Of a DNA stretch of 64,000 bases, positions 54,603-61,700 are shown in pieces. The stretch's first letter is position 1. Every line of letters begins with the position of its first letter. A program made the position numbers and the translations under genes. Below the pieces are notes generated by a model. It had not been told where the DNA came from. It did no database searches and worked only from the letters and a program-made list of their open reading frames with translations. Source of the DNA: Kosakonia oryzendophytica (lineage in GTDB: Bacteria > Pseudomonadota > Gammaproteobacteria > Enterobacterales > Enterobacteriaceae); assembly GCF_900094925.1 (NCBI RefSeq), contig NZ_FMAY01000005.1, forward strand, positions 248,001 through 312,000, given 5' to 3'.

Positions 54603-55015
54603 GCAAGGGCTCCTCTGGCAGGCAGGGTGACGCGCCAGCGACCCGGCCCGGTCAGCAACAGGGTGGCAAAGATAATCAGCAACAGCCAGCCGAATTGCCC
54701 CTCCGCCAGCGACCAGTCCGCATGCACCACCAGCATCGCCACCAGTAAAACGACGATGATCGGCACACATGCCAGACGCGCCCAGAGACCGGCGATGATA
54801 AACAGCGGGCAGACAACCTCGGCAAAAATGGCCGGTAACAGGCTCATCCACGGGCCGAAACCGAACGGATCCTCGATGTGCGCCAGTTCGTCGGTAAAAT
54901 GGACGATTTTCGGCAGACCGTGTACATACAGCAGCAGCAGACTGCCCGTCAGGCGCAGGAATAACAGCCCCATATCAATACGGGGCGCAGAGACCGGAAA
55001 TGTTGATGTTTTCAT
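54599..55015 (-). CDS. DoxX-family membrane protein
   Basis: This 138-residue inner-membrane protein has four hydrophobic helices and the DoxX pattern (MGLLFLRLTGSLLLLYVHGLPKI, then LLPAIFAEVVCPLFIIAGLWARLA). DoxX proteins are partner subunits of membrane quinone oxidoreductases or redox complexes. The start is ambiguous: no good ribosome-binding site precedes ATG 55015, which lies four bases after the amidohydrolase stop, so it may be translated by coupling. Confidence 0.82.
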   Translation of the reverse strand: MKTSTFPVSAPRIDMGLLFLRLTGSLLLLYVHGLPKIVHFTDELAHIEDPFGFGPWMSLLPAIFAEVVCPLFIIAGLWARLACVPIIVVLLVAMLVVHADWSLAEGQFGWLLLIIFATLLLTGPGRWRVTLPARGALA

Positions 55016-55019
55016 GATG

Positions 55020-56897
55020 TCAGAACGCAAAGCAGCTACAGCCAAGGGCACCCCAGAACGCGTTCTCATCCGCTACCGGCACGGCGGAGCCGCGGGCGAT
55101 ATCATGCTGATGAACGTGAACCCCACACGGCCCGGAACAGTGGTGCATCCCCGCAGCCTGACCCACACGCGCCGTCTGTGGCGGTGCGCTGCGATAATGC
55201 CCGGGCACGTTCACCACAGGAGACCACTCCGGCAGTACCGGGATCGCCGGTGGTGCTAACGGTGCAAAACGACCTGCGGCATACACAATCTCACCGCCCA
55301 CCACCGTCAGTACCGACTCAATGCCTTTGATCTCTTCTTCCGGCACGCGGAAATAGTCTTTACTCAGCACCACCAGGTCTGCCAGTTGACCGGCTTTGAT
55401 CTGACCTTTTTTCCCCTGTTCACTGGAGAACCAGGCACTGCCTTGCGTCCACAGCAACAGGGCGGTATCACGATCGAGTCGCGCACTGCTTTCGTACATC
55501 TGCATACCGCCGACGGTACGCCCGGAGACCAGCCAGTAGAGTGCCGTCCACGGGTTATAGCTGGCGACACGAGTGGCATCGGTTCCCAGACCAACCGGCA
55601 ACCCCGCTTCCAGCATGCGCGCTACCGGTGGCGTATGTTTCGTGGCTTGCTGACCGTAGCGCTCGGCGAAATACTCGCCCTGAAACGCCATCCGGTGCTG
55701 TACAGCAATGCCGCCGCCCAGCGCTTTGACACGCTCAATATTGGCTTCGGTAATGGTTTCCGCATGGTCGAAGAACCAGTGCAGACCATCAAAGGGGATC
55801 TCGCGATTCACTTTTTCGAACACATCCAGCATGCGGCTGATGGACTCGTTATAGGTGGCGTGCAGGCGGAACGGCCAACGGTGTTCGACCAGGTGGCGTA
55901 CCACGCGCTCCAGTTCCTCTTCCATACCTGCTGCCAGATCCGGGCGCGGTTCAAGGAAGTCCTCAAAATCTGCTGCGGAGAACACCAGCATTTCACCTGC
56001 GCCATTATGGCGGAAGAAATCGCTGCCCTGACCGGGCGTCAGCATGTCGGTCCATTTTTCAAAGTCTTCCAGCTCATGCCCCGGACGCTGGGTAAACAGG
56101 TTATAGGCAATGCGCACCGTCATCTGTTTTTTGGCGTGCAGTTCGGCAATCACCTCATAATCTTCCGGGTAGTTCTGGAAACCGCCGCCTGCGTCGATAG
56201 CGCTGGTCAGGCCGAGGCGGTTCAGTTCGCGCATAAACTGGCGCGTGGAATTGACCTGCTGCTCCAGCGGCAGTTTCGGGCCTTTCGCCAGCGTAGCGTA
56301 GAGGATCATCGCGTTCGGGCGGGCGATCAACATGCCGGTAGGGTTGCCGTTACGGTCACGCTGGATCTCGCCGCCGGGTGGGTTAGGGGTATCGCGTGTG
56401 TAACCGACCACCTTTAGTGCGGCGCGGTTAAGCAGGGCGCGATCGTAGAGATGAAGGATAAAAACCGGGGTGTCCGGTGCAGCCTCGTTGATTTCATCCA
56501 GCGTCGGCATGCGTCGCTCGGCAAACTGAAACTCTGTCCAGCCGCCCACCACGCGCACCCACTGCGGCGAGGGGGTACGCAGCGCCTGTTCTTTCAGCAT
56601 ACGCAGCGCATCCGCCAGTGAAGGCACGCCTTCCCAGCGCAGTTCCAGATTGTAGTTCAGCCCGCCGCGAATCAGGTGCAGGTGGGAGTCATTAAGACCC
56701 GGGATCGCGGTCTGACCCTGCAAATCGATAACCTTGGTGCGCTCGCCCTGCCAGGCCATCACCTCTGCGGCAGTGCCGACGTTGACAAACTTTCCGTCAC
56801 GGATGGCAACCGCGTCGGCAAACGGGTTTTCGCGATCGACCGTGTGAAACTGGCCATTAAGCAATATCAGTTCTGCGTGTGTGAGCGAATCCATCAT
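55020..56897 (-). CDS. YtcJ-like metal-dependent amidohydrolase with Cys/His-rich tail
   Basis: This 625-residue amidohydrolase (amidohydrolase_3, YtcJ-like) has metal ligands in NDSHLHLIRGG (HxH), HATYNES, HWFFDHAET and LGTDATRVASYNPW. Family members hydrolyse N-acyl or amide bonds of small molecules. A tail of about 50 residues is rich in histidine and cysteine (MHHCSGPCGVHVHQHDI near 583-599, and GALGCSCFAF at the end), a possible extra metal-binding site. Two adjacent ATGs give a start at 56897 or 56894; GGAGG lies just upstream. It leads a four-gene leftward operon and is divergent from the YcaC-like hydrolase across the repeats at 56970-57015. Confidence 0.87.
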   Translation of the reverse strand: MMDSLTHAELILLNGQFHTVDRENPFADAVAIRDGKFVNVGTAAEVMAWQGERTKVIDLQGQTAIPGLNDSHLHLIRGGLNYNLELRWEGVPSLADALRMLKEQALRTPSPQWVRVVGGWTEFQFAERRMPTLDEINEAAPDTPVFILHLYDRALLNRAALKVVGYTRDTPNPPGGEIQRDRNGNPTGMLIARPNAMILYATLAKGPKLPLEQQVNSTRQFMRELNRLGLTSAIDAGGGFQNYPEDYEVIAELHAKKQMTVRIAYNLFTQRPGHELEDFEKWTDMLTPGQGSDFFRHNGAGEMLVFSAADFEDFLEPRPDLAAGMEEELERVVRHLVEHRWPFRLHATYNESISRMLDVFEKVNREIPFDGLHWFFDHAETITEANIERVKALGGGIAVQHRMAFQGEYFAERYGQQATKHTPPVARMLEAGLPVGLGTDATRVASYNPWTALYWLVSGRTVGGMQMYESSARLDRDTALLLWTQGSAWFSSEQGKKGQIKAGQLADLVVLSKDYFRVPEEEIKGIESVLTVVGGEIVYAAGRFAPLAPPAIPVLPEWSPVVNVPGHYRSAPPQTARVGQAAGMHHCSGPCGVHVHQHDIARGSAVPVADENAFWGALGCSCFAF

Positions 56898-56969
56898 TCC
56901 TCCAGTCTGAGTCGGCGCATAGCGGCCGGTAAGCAGTGGGAGGGATTATGGCGACGGGAATAAAGCGCA

Positions 56970-57015
56970 GGATAGTTGTACCAAAGTATAGGTATACCAA
57001 AGGATAGTTATACGA
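56970..57015. repeat. Three tandem 14-bp repeats with 16-bp period in a divergent promoter
   Basis: GGATAGTTGTACCA (56970-56983), GTATAGGTATACCA (56986-56999) and GGATAGTTATACGA (57002-57015) are related and start exactly 16 bp apart. They lie in the 232-bp gap between the amidohydrolase and the YcaC-like hydrolase, nearer the former. Such arrays usually bind a response regulator or activator cooperatively; the receiver at 58342 lacks a DNA-binding domain, so the binding protein is probably encoded elsewhere. Confidence 0.6.
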
Positions 57016-57129
57016 TCAGATAATGGTTTTGCCGGGGCGGGGTACCTACCATGCAGCCAACGATAGCGATGACCCGTCGTTTGCTGTCTGAACATAGCGT
57101 TCTTCACTTTAACCTCTATGGGTACTGAT

Positions 57130-57816
57130 ATGACAACCTCGAAGCTTGAAGTCCTGACCCCGGCTAACTGTCAGTTAATCTTTATCGATCACCAGCCGCA
57201 GATGGCGTTCGGCGTGCAGTCCATTGACCGCCAGGTGCTGAAAAACAATACCGTCGCGCTGGCGAAAGCCGCGAAGGTCTTCAATATCCCGACAATCATT
57301 ACCACCGTGGAAACCGAAAGCTTCTCCGGCAACACCTATCCTGAACTGCTGGATGTGTTCCCGGAGCAGGATATTCTGGAACGCACCTCAATGAACTCCT
57401 GGGACGACCAGAAGGTGCGCGATGCGCTGGCTGCTAACGGCAAACGCAAAGTGGTGGTTTCCGGTCTGTGGACAGAAGTGTGCAACAACACCTTCTCGCT
57501 GTGCGCCATGCTGGAAGGCGACTACGAAATCTATATGGTGGCCGACGCTTCTGGCGGCACCTCAAAAGAGGCACATGACTACGCCATGCAGCGCATGATT
57601 CAGGCGGGCGTGATCCCGGTGACCTGGCAGCAGGTGATGCTGGAGTGGCAGCGCGACTGGGCGCACCGCGAAACCTACGACGCGGTCATGGCGATTGTAA
57701 AAGAGCACTCTGGCGCGTATGGCATGGGCGTTGATTATGCCTACACCATGGTGCACAAAGCGCCATCCAGAGCCAAAGCCGGTCACCGCACGCTGGCACC
57801 GGTTCCGGCGCGTTAA
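57130..57816 (+). CDS. YcaC-like cysteine hydrolase (isochorismatase-fold)
   Basis: This 228-residue hydrolase of the cysteine-hydrolase/isochorismatase superfamily resembles E. coli YcaC. The triad is visible as Asp in QLIFIDHQPQM, Lys in GKRKVVVSG, and Cys in VSGLWTEVCNNTFSLCAM (about residue 117). It lacks a signal peptide. The natural substrate of YcaC is unknown. The start is placed at MTTSKLEV because the earlier in-frame ATG has no better ribosome-binding site; both are weak. It is the first gene of the rightward unit that leads to the kinase, and a 10-bp hairpin follows it. Confidence 0.82.
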   Translation: MTTSKLEVLTPANCQLIFIDHQPQMAFGVQSIDRQVLKNNTVALAKAAKVFNIPTIITTVETESFSGNTYPELLDVFPEQDILERTSMNSWDDQKVRDALAANGKRKVVVSGLWTEVCNNTFSLCAMLEGDYEIYMVADASGGTSKEAHDYAMQRMIQAGVIPVTWQQVMLEWQRDWAHRETYDAVMAIVKEHSGAYGMGVDYAYTMVHKAPSRAKAGHRTLAPVPAR

Positions 57817-57823
57817 GCGCCTC

Positions 57824-57847
57824 GCTGACCGGTACCGACCGGTCAGC
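57824..57847 (+). other. Intercistronic hairpin after the YcaC-like gene
   Basis: GCTGACCGGT (57824-57833), loop ACCG and ACCGGTCAGC (57838-57847) form a perfect 10-bp stem, eight bases after the hydrolase stop and 35 bases before xapX. T-rich sequence follows only loosely. It may reduce read-through to the regulatory genes so that the hydrolase is made in larger amounts. Confidence 0.6.
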
Positions 57848-57882
57848 ACACTTCCTTCATTTATTCCCGGCAGGAGAAAGCC

Positions 57883-58053
57883 ATGAATATCGGCCTGATA
57901 TCGTTCGCCACCGGCGTGCTGATCGGCGTGATCTACGCGCTGCTGAAAGTACGCTCTCCCGCGCCGCCCGCCATTGCACTGGTCGGTTTGCTTGGCATGT
58001 TGCTGGGCGAACAGCTGATGACCACCCTGATAACACACTCAAGCGCAGGGTAA
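57883..58053 (+). CDS. XapX-domain small membrane protein (first copy)
   Basis: This 56-residue protein begins MNIGLISFATGVLIGVIYAL and matches the XapX/DUF1427 family: two hydrophobic helices separated by the conserved KVRSPAPPAIALVGLLGMLLGEQ. AGGAGAAAG lies just before the ATG. XapX proteins are small inner-membrane proteins of unknown role, often in operons with hydrolases and amidohydrolases. It is followed four bases later by a longer paralogue. Confidence 0.8.
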   Translation: MNIGLISFATGVLIGVIYALLKVRSPAPPAIALVGLLGMLLGEQLMTTLITHSSAG

Positions 58054-58057
58054 GCCT

Positions 58058-58315
58058 ATGAAATCCTGGATTGTCTCACTCCTTGTCGGTGTTCTGGCAG
58101 GGGGGATTTATGCTTTACTAAAGGTTCACTCGCCCGCACCGCCGGTGGTCGCGCTGTTCGGCTTGTTTGGCATGCTGGTGGGGGAACAACTGGTTCCGGC
58201 CATTCGCAGGCTGATCGCCCGCGAACCGTTAACCCTGGCGTGGTTTCGCCATGAGTGCGTGCCCAAAATCAGCGGCGCGCCGCAGCCTGAACGTTCAGAC
58301 TCGCCGCCGCATTAG
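58058..58315 (+). CDS. XapX-domain membrane protein (second copy, extended)
   Basis: This 85-residue paralogue of the preceding gene has the same two-helix core (LLVGVLAGGIYALLKVHSP, PPVVALFGLFGMLVGEQL) and an added C-terminal tail of about 35 hydrophilic residues with a HECV segment. Tandem duplication followed by extension of one copy is evident. It may form a hetero-oligomer with the first copy or with DoxX; function unknown. Confidence 0.8.
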   Translation: MKSWIVSLLVGVLAGGIYALLKVHSPAPPVVALFGLFGMLVGEQLVPAIRRLIAREPLTLAWFRHECVPKISGAPQPERSDSPPH

Positions 58316-58341
58316 CGATGCCCGATGCCCGAGGATAACGA

Positions 58342-58728
58342 ATGACGCTTACACAGCGTGTTGCCATTGTTGATGATGAACCCTCCGTGCGCAGCGGTTT
58401 GAGCAATTTGCTGCAATCCGATGGCTACGCCACGCTGACATTCGCTTCCGCCGAGGCATTTCTTAACGACATCCCGGCGCGCAACGACACCGCGCTGGTG
58501 ATTGTCGACATAAAACTCAAAGGTATGAGCGGGGCGGCGCTGTTCGAGGCATTGCAGCAAAGCCCGACACCGCCACCGGTGATTTTTATCTCCGGTCATG
58601 ATGATGAGACCTGGCCGCGATATGCGGGACGCGCGGGTGCCGTTGCTTTTTTGCGCAAACCCATCGATATCGATATCCTGCTGGAACATATTCAGCGCGT
58701 GCTGACGCCGGGCGAGGATAAACCATGA
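58342..58728 (+). CDS. Receiver-only response regulator
   Basis: This 128-residue protein consists of one REC domain: acidic pocket IVDDEPS, phospho-acceptor Asp in LVIVDIKLKGMSG (about residue 54), Thr/Ser region FISGHDD and the lysine in FLRKPID. It resembles FixJ/NodW-type receivers but ends after the fifth helix without an output domain. It could be a phosphate relay or sink for the histidine kinase encoded next, whose start overlaps its stop (ATGA, 58725-58728). A second regulator with a DNA-binding domain may lie beyond the window. Confidence 0.85.
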   Translation: MTLTQRVAIVDDEPSVRSGLSNLLQSDGYATLTFASAEAFLNDIPARNDTALVIVDIKLKGMSGAALFEALQQSPTPPPVIFISGHDDETWPRYAGRAGAVAFLRKPIDIDILLEHIQRVLTPGEDKP

Positions 58729-61700
58729 GCGGGAATGATCGGCTGCACCAGCAACCCACGGAGGACGAATCAGAAGAGAGTCAGCCGTTTACGCTTCAGG
58801 ATGACGCCATCTACACGCCGCTGGCGCAGGAGGGATGCATTGTCTGGATGAACGTGCGCCAGCCCCGGGCAGATGAGACCTTTATTCTTGCCACTGCCGT
58901 GAGCGACGAGACGGAACCCCGCGCCAGCCAGCTACTGAAAAATGAATTTGCCCTGCGCCCGTACCTCGACAGCCGCTGGGCGGTCAAACCCATCGCCAGT
59001 GCGCAATACCATGGCCGTTATGCACTGGTGTATCCCGCTTTCCCGTTTAAGCCGTTAAGTCGCCTGGCAACCCAGCCAGTAGCCTCTGTTGCCGACTGGC
59101 TGGCGCTGGCGGTACAGCTTTGTGCACCGCTGCGCCAGATGCACCAACGCCACCTGATCCACGGTGATATTAAACCCGGTAATCTTTTTCTTGACGACGA
59201 CGGCTGTCGGTTAGGCGGCTTCGGTCTGACCACGAGTACTGCGGGTGAACTGGCCCAGAGCTGGTTGCCGCTTTCCGGCGGAACGCTGGCTTATATGTCG
59301 CCGGAGCACACCACCCGCACGCACCGCGCGGTGGACAGCCGCAGCGATCTCTACAGTCTCGGCATTGTCTTTTATGCGCTGCTAACCGGCGCGCTGCCCT
59401 TTGATCTCAGTGAAGGCGGGCAGGCGGAGTGGACATTGCACCATATCGCGTCTGAGCCCTCGCCGCCGCATACCGTACGCGATGGCGTTCCAGAGATGTT
59501 GTCGCTGATTGTATTGAAGTTACTCGCCAAATCGCCGGAAAAACGCTACCAAAGTGTCGACGGGCTGATTGCCGACCTGCGCCGTTGCCAGGCAACGCTC
59601 ACGGCTGATCACGACATCGCGCTGTTTACGCCCGGTTTACAGGATCGCTCCCCGGCGTTGCATTTCGCCGACACGCTGTACCGTGAACATCCGCAGGCGG
59701 GGGAGCTGGTCGCCGCACTGGAAGAGGTGAATCAGCGCGGCGCACAAATGCTGGCGATCATTAGCGGCCCATCGGGCATGGGAAAATCCTCACTGATGGC
59801 GTCGGCGCTAAAGGCATTTCAGTGTCGTCCCACGTTGATTGCGCTCGGTAAAGCTGAACAGTCATCACAAGTTGTGCCGCTGGGCGTACTGACAGCAGCG
59901 TTTCGCTCACTGGCGCTGCATTTGCTGGGGTTACCGGCGGAAGAGGTGGCACAATGGCGATCGCGGCTCTCCCGGGCGCTCCACGGTTACGAAGCCCTCG
60001 CGGCCAGCCTGGCACCGGAACTCGGTTTACTGATAGGCAGCCCGCCGGGATCGTATGTGGACACCTTCTCACTGGATTCCCGCGCACGTTTCAACCATAT
60101 GGTACTGAGCCTGGTGAATGTGTTCGCCACGCCAGGCCGTCCGCTGGTGCTGCTGATCGACAATCTGCACTGGCTTGATGAGACCAGTTTGCAGTTACTG
60201 GAATACCTGTTGCAAAACAGCAGCGGGTTACCGCTGTTGCTGGTGGTCTCACACCGGGATTTGCCATCGTTACAGGACAAAAGTTTTGAGTCTGCGTTAA
60301 CCCGACTGCGCCATGCCGCCCGACAAACGGTGGAAAGCGTGCCGCAGCCGCTCTCCGGCAAAGCGGTCTCGCGCTGGCTGGCGACCATCTTTCAGACACG
60401 TCCGGCGGCCACGACGGAACTTGCGAAATTGATTCATGAAAAAACAGGGGGTAATCCGCTGTTTGTCCATGAGTTTTTTAAGCGCATTGTCGAAGACGGG
60501 TTGGTCAGCCATAGCCCTTATCAGGGGAAATGGCAGTACGATCTCGAGGCTATCCGTGCCCGGCATTACAGTGAAAACGTGATAGGGCTGGTGCTACAAC
60601 AACTGGCGTATATACCGGAAGAAACCCGCCTGTTGCTGGGCAGCATGGCCTGTCTGGGCGCGACCGGGGAATTATCGCTGATTGGCCAGATCGTCGGGAT
60701 TTCACCCACCGAAGTACGCTACCGACTGCACCCGGCCGTGTCGGTTCAGTTGATTACCCTCGGCGCGGAAGAGTATGCGTTCCCCCATGAACGCATTCAG
60801 GAGGCTGCCGTCGCGTTGCTGGATCCGACAGCACGCAGTCAGTTGCATCTGACTGCTGCCACGCTGTTGGCAGAGAGATCACTGTTGGCGTCCGGGAATG
60901 ATGTGTTATTCCGCGCCATTCACCATATAACAGCGGCCATTGACAGTATTCAGCCACCGCCGCAACGGCGGATGTTCAGTGAGCTGAGTGAACTCGCCGC
61001 ACGCCGGGCAAAACGCACCGGCGATTACAGCTCAGCACTGGGGTATTTACACACCGCGCGTCTTCTCAGCACCGACAGCACGGCGCGGTTTGCCCTCGAT
61101 CTGCAACAGGCGGAGTGCGAGTTTCTGCTGGGGCATCTCGCCACCGCCCGCAGTCTGTGTGAGAAGCTACTGGCGGCGCCTGGTGAACTGGCGGAAAAAG
61201 CGCTGGCGGCAAATCTGCTGGCGGAAGTGCATATCCGCCAGTCCAGTTATCCACTGGCGCTGGAGACCACGCTGTGCTGGCTGTCGGTATTCGGTATTCA
61301 CCTGAACCGCTGGCCTGATGCAGAAGAGTGCGACGATGCCTGGCAGAGTATGCATGCGCGGGTCGGGGAACAGCCTGCCAGTCTGTTTATGGCGTTGCCG
61401 CGCATGAACCACCGCGAAACCGATGCGTTAATGAACCTGCTGGCGAGTGCCAGCCTGTACGCCAGTTTTATCTGCCCGCGACTGCATTTTTTGCTGCTCT
61501 GCCAGATGCTGCAATTGACGCTGGAGCGCGGTCTGACGGGGGCTTCCACTTCCGCACTGGCGTGGTTTGGTGTCCTGATTGGCGAGCGTTATGGTGAGTA
61601 TTCACTGGGACTGAAATACGGCACTCTGGCGCACGATCTGGTGACGCGACACGCTTTACACGACTACGCCGCCAAAACATTGCTGCCGCTGGGTCGGATC

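Noticed and set aside
53935-54851. Long open frames extending upstream of, or overlapping, the MFS gene
   Set aside because: They are alternate frames of the MFS and DoxX genes; the 83 extra N-terminal codons read DoxX out of frame and lack a ribosome-binding site.
55386-56417. Rightward open frame of 343 codons opposite the amidohydrolase
   Set aside because: Antisense shadow; the opposite strand encodes a full amidohydrolase with all metal ligands.
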